A stretch of 64,000 bases of DNA from CAYTSW01 sp964440605 (GTDB taxonomy: Bacteria; Planctomycetota; Phycisphaerae; Phycisphaerales; UBA1924): positions 1-64,000 of the forward strand of contig CAYTSW010000001.1 of assembly GCA_964440605.1 (NCBI GenBank), written 5' to 3'. Shown here in pieces: positions 18,001-27,152 of this stretch. The stretch's first letter is position 1. Each line of letters begins with the position of its first letter. Under the pieces are notes generated by a model that made no database searches, was not told the origin of the DNA, and saw only the letters and a program-made list of their open reading frames with translations. The translations under genes and the position numbers were made by a program.

Positions 18001-19065
18001 TCAGCGCTTCGTCGCCCGGTCCCCGCGATGGTTGTCATAGCCCCGCGGCCGACGGCGCATCCACGCCCACGCCGACTCGACGATCGCCTCCACTTCCGTC
18101 ACCCGAGGCGACCAGCCCAGCTCTTCCTGCGCCTTGGCGGCCGAAGCGTGCAGCACCGGCGGATCACCCGCGGCCCGAGCGCCCTCCACCACAGGAATCG
18201 CCGCGCCCGTCACGCGTTGTGCCGCGTCAACAATCTCGCGCACGCTCGTGCCCCGCCCGATGCCCAGGTTGTATGCCCGGACCTCATTGCCCCTACTCGC
18301 CTCGAGCGCGCGCACATGCGCATCGACCAGATCATCCACATGGATGAAGTCGCGTACGCACGTCCCGTCGGGCGTTGGGTAGTCCGTCCCGAAGACGGTG
18401 AAGCGCTCGCGCTGACCCAGCGCGACCTGCAGGAGGATCGGGATGACGTGCGTCTCCGGGTCGTGGTCCTCGCCGAGCACGCCATCGGTGTCACACCCCG
18501 CGACGTTGAAGTAGCGCAGCAGCGCTACCGAGAAGGGCCGCCCGCCGGCCTGCATCGCCTGGGCCTGGTCGATCAGCGCCCGCTCCAGCGCCAGCTTCGA
18601 TCGGCCGTACGGATTGATCGGCTGCTGCGGGCAGGACTCGGTGATCGGCAGGTGCTCCTCGCTCGGCTCGCCGTACGTCGCGCACGTCGACGACAGGACG
18701 AACCGGCTCACCCCCGCCTCGACGCACGCATCGAGCAGCAGCAGCCCGCGCGCGGTGTTGTTCACCCAGTACATCAACGGATGGTCCACGCTCTCGCGCA
18801 CGTACGCGTAAGCCGCGAAGTGCATCACGGCGTCCACCCCGCGCTCGACGATCAACTCGCGCACGCGTCCGACGTCGGCGATGTCGCCTTCCTCGAAGAC
18901 GAACCCGCCGTCGGTGGCCCCGGGCAGCGAACCGAGCACCTGGATCACCCCGCGCGGCCCGCGGGCGAAGTTGTCGAGCCCGACCACGCGATGCCCGGCG
19001 CGCAGCAGGTGCTTCACGGCGTGAGAGCCGATGTACCCCGCTGCGCCGGTCACCAACACGTTCAT
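18001..19065 (-). CDS. galE: UDP-glucose 4-epimerase
   Basis: An NAD-dependent short-chain dehydrogenase-type epimerase of 354 residues that interconverts UDP-glucose and UDP-galactose. It has the Rossmann motif GAAGYIGSH, the catalytic SSTCATYG segment, the YxxxK pair in NPYGRSK, FNVAGCD for substrate binding, and RDFIHVDDL. ATG 19065 has GGAG 8 bases upstream. It is a single gene with no Leloir-pathway neighbours, so a role in surface polysaccharide supply is as likely as galactose use. Confidence 0.92.
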   Translation of the reverse strand: MNVLVTGAAGYIGSHAVKHLLRAGHRVVGLDNFARGPRGVIQVLGSLPGATDGGFVFEEGDIADVGRVRELIVERGVDAVMHFAAYAYVRESVDHPLMYWVNNTARGLLLLDACVEAGVSRFVLSSTCATYGEPSEEHLPITESCPQQPINPYGRSKLALERALIDQAQAMQAGGRPFSVALLRYFNVAGCDTDGVLGEDHDPETHVIPILLQVALGQRERFTVFGTDYPTPDGTCVRDFIHVDDLVDAHVRALEASRGNEVRAYNLGIGRGTSVREIVDAAQRVTGAAIPVVEGARAAGDPPVLHASAAKAQEELGWSPRVTEVEAIVESAWAWMRRRPRGYDNHRGDRATKR

Positions 19066-19210
19066 CACTCGGGCTCCACGCGGGGACTCATCGCTGCCGC
19101 CGATATCACGCTCCAAGTCCCGCCCGATCCACCGTCGGCTCGCCGAGCCGCGATCCTAACCACACTCAGAGCTTCTGCGTCCTTCCCCCTTCCGCACGCG
19201 CAAACACACC

Positions 19211-19250
19211 TCAACCAATCGGTTGACAATGCCGATGCCGCCATTATGCT
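19211..19250 (+). promoter_or_regulatory. Promoter with overlapping operator-like inverted repeat for the ArsR-SRPBCC pair
   Basis: TCAACC (19211-19216) and GGTTGA (19221-19226) form an inverted repeat around AATC. Its right arm runs into a -35 box TTGACA (19223-19228). A -10-like TATGCT follows at 19245-19250 after 16 bases. A repressor bound here would block the promoter, and ArsR-family proteins usually repress their own operon, so self-regulation is the simplest reading. Confidence 0.6.
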
Positions 19251-19257
19251 TCACCTG

Positions 19258-19662
19258 ATGGTTGACGATCAACGCCGCCTCGACCATGCCTTTTCCGCCC
19301 TCGCCGACCCCACGCGACGGGCCATGCTCCGCCGTCTCGCCGAGGCGCCGGCGACGGTCTCTCAACTCGCTCAGCCCTTTCCCATCTCGCTCGCCGCGGT
19401 GTCCAAGCACGTCGGGGTGCTCGAGCGTGCCGGGCTCATCTCGCGCGACGTGCGCGGGCGCACGCACCACATCACCCTCGCCCCGGCGGGCTTCGAAGCC
19501 GCCTCCGCCTTCATCGGCGCGACCACGAGGTTCTGGGCTCAGCGTCTGGACCAGCTCGAGACCTACCTCGGCGATGCGGGCTCGGGCGATGCCTCGCCGC
19601 CGCCCCCGGCCCGCCGACACCCGCCCCATCCCCGAAACGACTCCGGAGACGACGCCCGATGA
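19258..19662 (+). CDS. ArsR-family winged-helix transcriptional repressor
   Basis: A 134-residue ArsR-type regulator with a winged helix-turn-helix at about 10-85: LADPTRRAMLRRLAEAPATV, the recognition helix region ISLAAVSKHVGVLERAGLI, and wing RDVRGRTHHITLAP. There are no cysteine metal sites, as is usual for members encoded next to SRPBCC proteins. ATG 19258 fits the domain; ATG 19246 also is in frame. No ribosome site precedes it, and the -10 box ends only 7 bases upstream, so the message may be nearly leaderless. The stop overlaps the next gene's start. Confidence 0.88.
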   Translation: MVDDQRRLDHAFSALADPTRRAMLRRLAEAPATVSQLAQPFPISLAAVSKHVGVLERAGLISRDVRGRTHHITLAPAGFEAASAFIGATTRFWAQRLDQLETYLGDAGSGDASPPPPARRHPPHPRNDSGDDAR

Positions 19663-20123
19663 TGACCGCGACCCCCGACTCCGCCGACGCGCCCGGCTAC
19701 CGCGTCCAGATCGAGCGCCTCTTCAAGGCCCCGCGCGAACGCGTCTGGCAAGCCTGGACCGACCCCGAGCAGCTCTCCGCCTGGCTCACCTGCCAGAACG
19801 AATCGAGGACCGGCGTCACCGCCGACGTCCGCGTCGGGGGCCAGTACACCTTCGACATGCACTACCAGGGCCACGTCTACCACCACAGCGGCGTCTACGT
19901 CGAACTCAAGCCCCCGCACCGGCTCATGTTCACCTGGACCTTCCACGAAGAAGGCCACCCCGACCCGCTGCCCACCCTCATCACCGTCTCGCTCTACGAG
20001 CATCCCGAGGGGACGCGCATGGTCTTCACGCACGAGAAGATCCCGAACGAAGCCGAACGCGACAGCTACAACGAGGGCTGGTCGCCCCTGTTCGACGAGC
20101 TGGAGAAGGTCGTGTTGGCGTAG
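19659..20123 (+). CDS. SRPBCC (AHSA1/activator of Hsp90-like) domain protein
   Basis: A 154-residue single-domain protein of the START/Bet v1-like fold. The family pattern is clear: IERLFKAPRERVWQAWTDPE near the start, the central VGGQYTFDM, LKPPHRLMFTWTF, and the last helix GWSPLFDELEKV. These proteins bind hydrophobic ligands in a deep cavity; the ligand here is unknown. It is translationally coupled (ATGATG overlap) to the ArsR gene, a pairing seen widely in bacteria, where the regulator represses the pair. Confidence 0.88.
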   Translation: MMTATPDSADAPGYRVQIERLFKAPRERVWQAWTDPEQLSAWLTCQNESRTGVTADVRVGGQYTFDMHYQGHVYHHSGVYVELKPPHRLMFTWTFHEEGHPDPLPTLITVSLYEHPEGTRMVFTHEKIPNEAERDSYNEGWSPLFDELEKVVLA

Positions 20124-20134
20124 CGAACAGATGT

Positions 20135-20259
20135 GGGTGACCCGGTTCAGCTTCCTGGTGAACCGGGATCATCCCTCTCAGGCACGCGACCGGTGCTCCT
20201 TCGCGTTTGTCGCGGCCACGCCCACCGATCACCGGGCTCGCGCCCGGTGTTTACTGACG
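20135..20259. repeat. Two intergenic hairpins, second one shared with 16751-16790
   Basis: The first has foot GTGGGTGACCC and arms CCCGGTTCA (20141-20149)/TGAACCGGG (20159-20167). The second has a perfect 8-bp stem CACCGGGC (20230-20237)/GCCCGGTG (20242-20249) with loop TCGC, and its surroundings match 16751-16790. They fill the gap between the SRPBCC gene and tyrS. Confidence 0.6.
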
Positions 20260-20296
20260 ATCTCTCCTTCCGTCCCCTCTGCCTTACGCTTCCGCC

Positions 20297-21607
20297 ATGC
20301 CCACCACCCCGACCACCGACCACGCCGCCGTGCTCGACGAGCTCTCCTGGCGGGGCCAGATCCACCAGGCGACCGACCCCGCGCCGCACGAGGCCCTGCG
20401 CGCGCACCTCGCCCAGCCCCGGCGCATCTACTGCGGCTTCGACCCCACCGCCGACTCGCTCACCATCGGCAACCTCGTCCCCATCATGATGCTCAAGCGT
20501 TTCCGCGACGCCGGGCACACGCCGATCGTCCTCATGGGCGGGGCGACCGGGCGCATCGGCGACCCCTCGGGCAAGGACGCCGAACGCTCGCTCCAGACCG
20601 AGGAGCAGGTCGAGACCAACATCGCGGCCCAGCGACCCATCTTCGAGAACATCCTCGGCGCCGAAGTCGAGATAGTAAACAACTACGACTGGTTCAGGGA
20701 CATCTCCTTCATCGACGCCCTGCGCGACATCGGCAAGCACTTCTCGGTCAACGCCATGCTCGCCCGCGATGCCGTCAAGAACCGCCTCGAACGCGAAGAG
20801 GGCATCAGCTACACCGAGTTCAGCTACATGCTCTTGCAGGCGTACGACTTCCTGCACCTGTACGACAATCAGCATGTGACTGTGCAATGCGCGGGCGCGG
20901 ACCAGTGGGGGAACATCGTCAGCGGCGCCGACCTCGTTCGCCGCGCGCGCGGCCTCAACGACGACAACGCGTCGAAGGCCTTCGGCCTCACCGCGCCCCT
21001 CCTCACCAAGTCCGACGGCGGCAAGTTCGGCAAAACCGAAGCCGGCGCCGTCTGGCTCTCGCCCGAGCGCACCTCGCCCTACGCCTTCTACCAGTTCTGG
21101 ATCAACGCCGACGACGCCGACATGGAGGCCTTCCTGCGCACCTTCACCGACATCACGCAGGACGAACTCGCCGCCCTGATGCGCGCGCACGCCGAAGCCC
21201 CGCACACGCGGCAGGCGCAGACGTATCTTGCCGAGCACGTCACCCGGCTCGTCCACAAGGACGCCGGCCTCGCGAGCGCGCAGGCCACGACGCAAACGCT
21301 CTTCTCGGGCGACGTCAACGGCCTCGACGCGCGCACCATCGACGAGGCCTTCGCCGGCGTCCCCACCACCGACCACTCACGCGCCGAGCTCGAAGGCGAC
21401 GGCTTGCCCCTTGTCGATCTCCTTCCCCAGACCTCGCTCGCCTCCTCCAAACGTGAAGCCCGCGAGTTCCTCGCCAGCGGCGCCGTCACCATCAACGGCG
21501 ACAAGCCCGACCCCGACCGCGCGCTCACCCCCAGCGACCTCCTGCACGACCGCTACCTGCTGATCAAGCGCGGCAAGAAGAAGTGGCACGTCACACGCTG
21601 GGCCTGA
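20297..21607 (+). CDS. tyrS: Tyrosyl-tRNA synthetase
   Basis: A 436-residue class I aminoacyl-tRNA synthetase charging tRNA-Tyr. The Rossmann catalytic core has YCGFDPTADSLTIGN (HIGH-equivalent SLTIG), GGATGRIGDPSGK, the tyrosine/tRNA region QAYDFLHLY and QCAGADQWGNI, and KFGKTEAG in place of KMSKS. A C-terminal S4 RNA-binding domain starts near residue 365 (SLASSKREAREFLASGAVTI). Length is normal for the TyrRS-Z/long bacterial type. A single gene. Confidence 0.95.
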   Translation: MPTTPTTDHAAVLDELSWRGQIHQATDPAPHEALRAHLAQPRRIYCGFDPTADSLTIGNLVPIMMLKRFRDAGHTPIVLMGGATGRIGDPSGKDAERSLQTEEQVETNIAAQRPIFENILGAEVEIVNNYDWFRDISFIDALRDIGKHFSVNAMLARDAVKNRLEREEGISYTEFSYMLLQAYDFLHLYDNQHVTVQCAGADQWGNIVSGADLVRRARGLNDDNASKAFGLTAPLLTKSDGGKFGKTEAGAVWLSPERTSPYAFYQFWINADDADMEAFLRTFTDITQDELAALMRAHAEAPHTRQAQTYLAEHVTRLVHKDAGLASAQATTQTLFSGDVNGLDARTIDEAFAGVPTTDHSRAELEGDGLPLVDLLPQTSLASSKREAREFLASGAVTINGDKPDPDRALTPSDLLHDRYLLIKRGKKKWHVTRWA

Positions 21608-21625
21608 CGGAACGCTCGCGCCGCA

Positions 21626-22729
21626 TCAAATGACCTTGTAGCCCTTGTAGAACCGCCTGACGCGATCCTCGGCGAGCAGGGGCCCGTGAACCTGGAGCAG
21701 GTCGACGTCCGAGTGGTTGTTGCCTTCGAGCACGCTGAAGCCCTCGTCGGTGTGCACGACGTCCCAGCCGACGTACTTGAGCATCGGGAAACACTTGCAG
21801 GCGCGCAGGATTTCATCGCGTATCGCCGACCAGTTCGGGATGCGCTCGCCTGTGATGCGCGTGCCGGTTTCTGGGTGCGCCTCGACGCGCTCGAGCGCGC
21901 CCGTTCGCGGGAAGGTCGCGGCCGGGCCGAGTTCGCCCGTCTCCGTGTTCACCGGGGCGCAGTAGCCGCCCTCGCTGAAGTTGTCGACGGGGATCGATCG
22001 CGACGAGCCCATCCGCTGCACGCTTCGGATGACGAAGGGTTCGTGCGTGTCGGGGTCGACACCCGTGAGGATGCGCAGTGTGTTGATCGTTGCGGGGTGT
22101 AGCGCCGAGGCCCAGGCGCTTTGAACGAGCCTCGGGTTGACGATGCACTCGTCCGCAGACATGAGCGCCGCCTGCGCCGCTTCGCGATCGCTCGGCGTCC
22201 CGTTGACGACGTATGAGCCATCGTTCTTGCGCTGGATCACGCGGATGTTGCGTCCCCTGCCCCCGCCGTGCGGCTTGACGACGATGCCCGACGCCGAGGC
22301 GTCGAGCAGGTCGTCGAGCGACAGCGTGGCGTCGACGTCGTGAGGTGGTCCGAGCAGCCGCCCGCGGTCGACTTGCGCGAGGATGGGCGGCACGCTCAGC
22401 ACGCGTCCCATGAGTTCGGTGAAGACGCGTTTATCGTCAAGGATGAGGCGTGCTTCCCCATTGATCTTCATTGTGCACAGACGCTTGTAGTCCGACAGGT
22501 AGCCTCTGCGCGAGTTTTGGCCGAACTCATAGACGTGATGGGCTTCTCCGAGGAAGCCGAACGGAGCCAACGAAAGCCGCCGCACGATCCCGCACTTGCG
22601 CTTGCCGCGCGCATTCTGGAGCCAGAACCACAACCAGTTCTGATAGGCAAACGCCACCCAACGCAACCCGGAAACGGGTTGGGCCAGAAAGCGCATCTTG
22701 CTGAACCGGGTGTCCTTCGATTGGGCCAT
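21626..22729 (-). CDS. Sugar-transfer-associated ATP-grasp protein
   Basis: A protein of about 367 residues. The N-terminal helical part carries the YEFGQNSRRGYLSDYKRLC-type segment that precedes ATP-grasp domains in capsule and exopolysaccharide loci. The ATP-grasp fold has SGIVVKPHGGGRGRNI (phosphate loop) and the metal/active-site end VGWDVVHTDEGFSVLEGNNH. It probably ligates an acidic or amino group to a sugar intermediate; the substrate is not evident. ATG 22729 has GGAGAG 9 bases upstream; ATG 22747 would add six residues. Divergent from the LuxR-type gene. Confidence 0.8.
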   Translation of the reverse strand: MAQSKDTRFSKMRFLAQPVSGLRWVAFAYQNWLWFWLQNARGKRKCGIVRRLSLAPFGFLGEAHHVYEFGQNSRRGYLSDYKRLCTMKINGEARLILDDKRVFTELMGRVLSVPPILAQVDRGRLLGPPHDVDATLSLDDLLDASASGIVVKPHGGGRGRNIRVIQRKNDGSYVVNGTPSDREAAQAALMSADECIVNPRLVQSAWASALHPATINTLRILTGVDPDTHEPFVIRSVQRMGSSRSIPVDNFSEGGYCAPVNTETGELGPAATFPRTGALERVEAHPETGTRITGERIPNWSAIRDEILRACKCFPMLKYVGWDVVHTDEGFSVLEGNNHSDVDLLQVHGPLLAEDRVRRFYKGYKVI

Positions 22730-22993
22730 CGCCTGGTGCTCTCCCATCAAGCCGCCCGAAGGGCGACGGGCCGGAAGCGTACCGCATGGACGGTGGACCT
22801 CAAATGATGCTCCACTCCGGATATTTTCGGTCGCTTTTGCCGGGGGTAGACCCCAAATTACAGGTGCCAACGCCCCCGCTGCCGCCGAAAGCCGGGCCCA
22901 ACAGATAGTTTGGGTCGCCGGGAGAAGACCGGCCTTGGGCTCGGGCCAACGTGGCAGGGAATGCCCGCCGTTCATCGCCAGGAGGGTCAGCCA

Positions 22994-23779
22994 TTGAAAT
23001 CCTTCAAGGAGGCTTCCGACCTCACGGGTGTGATCGATGTTCTCGACCACGCGCGCAACATCCATCTGTGCGCCTTCGATTCGAACGGCGTCGTCCGCTA
23101 TGGCGACTCGACCTTTCGCGAGATGGCCAAGCGGCAGTGGGCGTGGAGGGGGTCCGGTAACCCCCTGACCATTGACGACCTCGCTGTCGGGGATGGCGTC
23201 TACCACCGCGAACGGATCGCGACCATCCGCTCGGTGATCGAAGGCGGTGGCAAACCTCAGCACTGCGTCGATCTCATTCTCGGTTGCGCCTACGACCTCA
23301 CCTACGTCCGTTGGACCGGCAATGCCGAATCCGACGCGTTGGTGATTTGCGTCTTCTCCGAGATCGCCCAGCTCGCGACGGCCCGCCCTGAGAGCGACGC
23401 CCGCTGGTTCACCCGCCCCACCGATCCGCACACGACGGGCGACCTCACCCGCGCTGAGATCGAGACGCTCCGCCTCGTCGCCATGGGCTACTCCACCGAC
23501 GAGATTGCCGCCTACCTCAACCGCACGCGCAAGGCGATCGAACGCCGGCGCATGTCCATCCGCCGCAAGCTCGATGTGGAAGGCCGCCTCGGCATGCTCG
23601 AGGTCGCGGTCCGCACGGGCCTGGCCTTCCTGCCGCTGGACGAGCTCGATCGCTTCACCAACGGCGCCCGCGCCCGCCGACGCTTCCTCCGCCGGGCGCA
23701 CCCGTCGAACGACGGGCACGACCCGCCGGATCCAGTCGCCAGGGTCGCGGCGCTCAATGGCCCGGTGAGCGCCGCCTGA
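22994..23779 (+). CDS. PAS-like sensor and LuxR-type DNA-binding regulator
   Basis: A regulator of about 261 residues. A PAS-like domain (about 12-110: VIDVLDHARNIHLCAFDSNG) is followed by a LuxR/GerE helix-turn-helix (about 150-215: LTRAEIETLRLVAMGYSTDE, then IAAYLNRTRKAIERRRMSI). TTG 22994 is preferred because GGAGG (22981-22985) lies 8 bases upstream; the ATG at 22961 would add a non-domain tail and has only a weak, very close site. It stands between a divergent ATP-grasp gene and dtd, so control of the ATP-grasp gene is possible. Confidence 0.78.
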   Translation: MKSFKEASDLTGVIDVLDHARNIHLCAFDSNGVVRYGDSTFREMAKRQWAWRGSGNPLTIDDLAVGDGVYHRERIATIRSVIEGGGKPQHCVDLILGCAYDLTYVRWTGNAESDALVICVFSEIAQLATARPESDARWFTRPTDPHTTGDLTRAEIETLRLVAMGYSTDEIAAYLNRTRKAIERRRMSIRRKLDVEGRLGMLEVAVRTGLAFLPLDELDRFTNGARARRRFLRRAHPSNDGHDPPDPVARVAALNGPVSAA

Positions 23780-23832
23780 GACGTACGAATCCGGGCCCTC
23801 GCACAACACGACTCTGTTCCACCGCTCGACGT

Positions 23833-24273
23833 TCACGGGTTCTCGATGACAAGCGTCACCGGTCCGTCGTTGACCAGCGACACCGCCATCGATGCACCGA
23901 ACGACCCCGTCGCCACGTCCACACCCATCCCGCGCACCAGCTCCACGAAGCGATCGAACATCGCCGCGGCCTCCGGAGGCTTCATGGCCCCCTCGAACGA
24001 CGGGCGCCGCCCCTTCCGGCAGTCACCCGCGACCGTGAAGTTGGACACCAGCAGCACCCCGCCGCCGACATCGATCACCGAGCGGTTCATCTTGCCCGTC
24101 TCATCGGGGAAGATGCGGAGCCCGACGAGCTTCCCGGCCGCCCACGCCAGTTGCGCCTCGGTGTCGCCCTCTTCGACGGCCGCGAGCCCCAGCAGCCCGC
24201 CGCTGATCGCGCCGACAACATGGCCTTCGACCTCCACCCGGGCCTCCCGCACGCGCTGGACAATCACTCGCAT
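23833..24273 (-). CDS. dtd: D-aminoacyl-tRNA deacylase
   Basis: A homodimeric proofreading enzyme of 146 residues that removes D-amino acids (and glycine from tRNA-Ala) from mischarged tRNA. It begins MRVIVQRVREARVEV, as the family does. The SQFTL motif is SNFTV here, followed by GDCRKGRRPSF. The Gly-cisPro motif that lines the active site is in VNDGPVTLVI near the C-terminus. Divergent from murD with 54 bases between the starts. Confidence 0.93.
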   Translation of the reverse strand: MRVIVQRVREARVEVEGHVVGAISGGLLGLAAVEEGDTEAQLAWAAGKLVGLRIFPDETGKMNRSVIDVGGGVLLVSNFTVAGDCRKGRRPSFEGAMKPPEAAAMFDRFVELVRGMGVDVATGSFGASMAVSLVNDGPVTLVIENP

Positions 24274-24327
24274 GCGACAATCGTAGAGACTGGAGCTTCG
24301 TCCCCGCACCAACGGCCCGCACCAGCA

Positions 24328-25692
24328 ATGCCCTCCCGCACCACCATCATGGGACTCGGCCGCTTCGGCGGTGGCCTCGGCGTGACCCGCTACCTGCTGG
24401 GGCTGGGCCACCACGTCACGCTCACCGACACCCAGACCGACGACCAGCTCCGCCCGCAACTCGACCTGCTTCATTGCCATGTCGCCGCCATCGCGGGCGC
24501 CGTTGACCGGCTCACGCTCCGCCTCGGAGAGCATCGGGAGGAGGACTTTGCGGGCGCCGATCTCGTTGTCGCCTCGCCGGCGGTGCCGAAGCCTTGGAAC
24601 AACCGCTACCTCAACGCCGCGCGCGACGCGGGCGTGCGCATCACGACGGAAATCAACCTCCTCGTCGAGCGTCTGCCGAGGCGCGATCGCGTTGTCGGCA
24701 TCACCGGCACCGCGGGCAAGTCCACCACCGCCTCGATGGCCGCGCACCTGCTCGCAGGCGCCTTGCGAGACACCGGCCGCGCCGTCCATCTCGGGGGCAA
24801 CATCGGCGGCTCGCTCCTCAATACACTCGACGAGATCCACCCCGACGACCCCGTCGTCCTCGAGCTTTCCAGCGCCCAGCTCCATTGGCTGCGCGACGCC
24901 TCGTGGACGCCCGGCCTCGCCGTCACCACCCACTTCGCGCCCAACCACCTCGACTGGCACGGCTCGCTCGAGCATTACGAAGCGTGTAAGCGCGCGATCA
25001 TCGGTGAGCGCCTCGTCTGTCCCGCCGGCGCCTTCGAGCAATGGGGGAGCGAGGCGGGCGCCGACGTGCGCACGGTGGATGGGCCGTCGATCGAGGCCGC
25101 GACGCGATGGCCCATCCCGCCCGGTCGCCACAACGCGGTTAACGCCGCACTCGCGATCGCCGCGGCCGACTGGCTGCTCGAGTCGGGCGAGCGAGCTGAG
25201 CGTGTGCGGCCCGATGAGGCGTTGCGGAGTTTCGCGAGCCTGCCGCACCGGCTGGAAGTGGTGCCGAGCGGGAGGGCGGCGCGTTTCATCAACGACTCCA
25301 AGAGCACAACGCCCGAAGCGACGGCGCTCGCGGTCAACGCGATGCTCGAGGACGGAGCGACCGGTCGGGTGCTGCTGATCGTGGGCGGCTACGACAAAGG
25401 CCTCGACCCGGCGCCGCTCCTCGAAGCCGCGGCCCGCTGCGCCCACGTCGCGTGCGTCGGCGCGACCGGGCCGCTTCTTGCCGATCGGCTTGGGAGTGCC
25501 GGGGTGGCGGCCGCGTCGCATCAGTCGCTCAAGGACGCCTTCGCGGCTCTGGCGCACACCGCCGAGCCGGGCGACGTCATCCTCTTCTCGCCCGGGCACG
25601 CGTCGTGGGACCAGTTCCCCAACTTCGAGGCTCGCGGGGAAGCCTTCCGCTCGCTCGTGCGCCGCCATGCCGACGATCGCGACCGCGTGTAG
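24328..25692 (+). CDS. murD: UDP-N-acetylmuramoyl-L-alanine--D-glutamate ligase
   Basis: A cytoplasmic Mur ligase of 454 residues that adds D-glutamate to UDP-MurNAc-L-Ala in peptidoglycan synthesis. Domain 1 is Rossmann-like (GLGRFGGGLGVT), the ATP-binding domain has GITGTAGKSTTAS and NHLDWH, and domain 3 has FINDSKSTTPEA and VGGYDKGLDPAPL, which are MurD signatures. It lies outside a division/cell-wall cluster. Its presence supports a peptidoglycan wall in this planctomycete-like organism. Confidence 0.92.
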   Translation: MPSRTTIMGLGRFGGGLGVTRYLLGLGHHVTLTDTQTDDQLRPQLDLLHCHVAAIAGAVDRLTLRLGEHREEDFAGADLVVASPAVPKPWNNRYLNAARDAGVRITTEINLLVERLPRRDRVVGITGTAGKSTTASMAAHLLAGALRDTGRAVHLGGNIGGSLLNTLDEIHPDDPVVLELSSAQLHWLRDASWTPGLAVTTHFAPNHLDWHGSLEHYEACKRAIIGERLVCPAGAFEQWGSEAGADVRTVDGPSIEAATRWPIPPGRHNAVNAALAIAAADWLLESGERAERVRPDEALRSFASLPHRLEVVPSGRAARFINDSKSTTPEATALAVNAMLEDGATGRVLLIVGGYDKGLDPAPLLEAAARCAHVACVGATGPLLADRLGSAGVAAASHQSLKDAFAALAHTAEPGDVILFSPGHASWDQFPNFEARGEAFRSLVRRHADDRDRV

Positions 25693-25734
25693 CGGGACGG
25701 CAAGAGAAAATTGCCTGAAAATCGCCCAAACATC

Positions 25735-25762
25735 TTGCACCGGCCGCCAATCCGGATACCCT
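25735..25762 (+). promoter_or_regulatory. Possible recA promoter
   Basis: TTGCAC (25735-25740) and TACCCT (25757-25762) are separated by 16 bases, 54 bases before the recA start. The -10 match is weak. I see no inverted repeat of the known LexA types next to it. Confidence 0.25.
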
Positions 25763-25816
25763 GACGCAGACCAAACTTCACGACAGGACCCGTGACAGCA
25801 GAGAGGCGGACCCGCT

Positions 25817-26983
25817 ATGGTGGCGACGGCAAAGCAACGCGGCAAACAGAACGGCACGACCTCATCCACCACGACGGATCGGGGGTCGGCCACGCAGGAG
25901 CCCCACATGGCCGGTCAGCAGGTCGAATCCAAACAGCGTGCGGAAAACCTGAGGCGCACCGTTTCGCAGATTGAAAAGTCCTTCGGCAAGGGCTCCATCA
26001 TGAAGATGGACGAGAACGCCTTCGCCGCCGTCCCCGGCATCTCCACCGGGGCGCTCTCGCTCGACCTCGCGTTGGGCGGCAAGGGCTTTCCCGTCGGGCG
26101 TATCTGCGAGATCTACGGACCGGAGTCCTCCGGCAAGACAACGCTCGCCTTGACGGTCGCGGCCCACGCGCAGAAGAACGGCGGCGTCGCGGCCTTCATC
26201 GACGCCGAGCACGCGCTCGATCCTTCCTGGGCCCGCAAGCTGGGCGTCGACGTCGAAGAGCTGCTCGTCTCGCAGCCCGACTTCGGTGAGCAGGCGCTGG
26301 AAATCTGCGAGCTGCTCGTCCGCTCCAACGCCGTCAACATCATCGTCGTCGACTCCGTCGCCGCTCTGGTGCCCCGGGCCGAGATCGAAGGCGAAATGGG
26401 CGACACCTTCGTCGGCCTCCAAGCCCGCCTGATGAGCCAAGCCATGCGCAAGCTCACCGGCGCCATCTCCAAGTCGCATTGCACGGTCATCTTCATCAAC
26501 CAGATCCGCGAGAAGATCGGCGTGATGTTCGGCTCGCCCGAGACCACCGCCGGCGGGCGCGCGCTCAAGTTCTACTCATCCATCCGCGTCGACATCCGTC
26601 GCATCAGCGCGATCAAGGACGGCGACACGCACATCGGCAATCGCGCGCGGGCGCGCATCGTCAAGAACAAGCTCGCCCCGCCCTTCCGCGACGCCGAGTT
26701 CGACATCATGTTCAACGAGGGCATCTCCGCTACCGGTGACCTGCTCGACCTCGCCGTCGAAGACAAGGTGATTGACAAGGCCGGCGCCTGGTTCAGCTAC
26801 GGCGAGACTCGCCTCGGCCAGGGGCGTGAGAACGTCAAGCGCTTCCTCATGGACAACCCCGACCTCTTCGACGCCATCCGCCACGACGTCCTCGTCGCCC
26901 GGGGCATCGCGGTACCCGGGAAGGTCGTAGAACCCCCCAAGAGCGAAGAGAAGCCCAAGGAAGAACCGGCGGCCAAGAAGTAG
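25817..26983 (+). CDS. recA: Recombinase RecA
   Basis: ATP-dependent DNA strand-exchange protein of 388 residues that also triggers SOS repressor cleavage. Walker A is GPESSGKTT, Walker B lies in [11 protein letters not shown], the L1 region is [21 protein letters not shown]2 contains [17 protein letters not shown], and the dimer-interface [19 protein letters not shown] is typical. The N-terminus carries about 40 extra, Ser/Thr/Gln-rich residues before the usual first helix; an internal ATG at 25907 ([14 protein letters not shown]) could give a more standard 358-residue protein. The tail is lysine-rich ([12 protein letters not shown]). Confidence 0.96.
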   Translation: MVATAKQRGKQNGTTSSTTTDRGSATQEPHMAGQQVESKQRAENLRRTVSQIEKSFGKGSIMKMDENAFAAVPGISTGALSLDLALGGKGFPVGRICEIYGPESSGKTTLALTVAAHAQKNGGVAAFIDAEHALDPSWARKLGVDVEELLVSQPDFGEQALEICELLVRSNAVNIIVVDSVAALVPRAEIEGEMGDTFVGLQARLMSQAMRKLTGAISKSHCTVIFINQIREKIGVMFGSPETTAGGRALKFYSSIRVDIRRISAIKDGDTHIGNRARARIVKNKLAPPFRDAEFDIMFNEGISATGDLLDLAVEDKVIDKAGAWFSYGETRLGQGRENVKRFLMDNPDLFDAIRHDVLVARGIAVPGKVVEPPKSEEKPKEEPAAKK

Positions 26984-27013
26984 TCATGCGTGAGTAATCA
27001 TGCGTCCAAGTTC

Positions 27014-27043
27014 CACGGGTTGACCCCGCATCGGCAACCCGTG
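27014..27043. repeat. Hairpin downstream of recA
   Basis: Arms CACGGGTTG (27014-27022) and CAACCCGTG (27035-27043) form a perfect 9-bp stem with a 12-base loop. No T-tract follows on either strand, so it is a poor intrinsic terminator. It may belong to the dispersed hairpins of this window, although it lacks the GTGGCACCC foot. Confidence 0.5.
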
Positions 27044-27152
27044 CTCCCCGACGAGCAGCTCCCTCCCACGCGCGGGTTTCCCGCCCCGACGCCCTTTCAG
27101 CGCGACTGATCCGGACCACCCAGGCCTACCCTCCGCTTTCTCGGAGGACCAG

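Noticed and set aside
25693..25816. A LexA/SOS box upstream of recA
   Set aside because: I compared the region with known LexA operator types (CTGT-N8-ACAG and GAAC-N4-GTTC) and found no match; a lineage-specific box could still exist.
27014..27043. Hairpin after recA read as a rho-independent terminator
   Set aside because: The stem is good but neither side has a T-tract and the loop is 12 bases, so I recorded it as a hairpin only.
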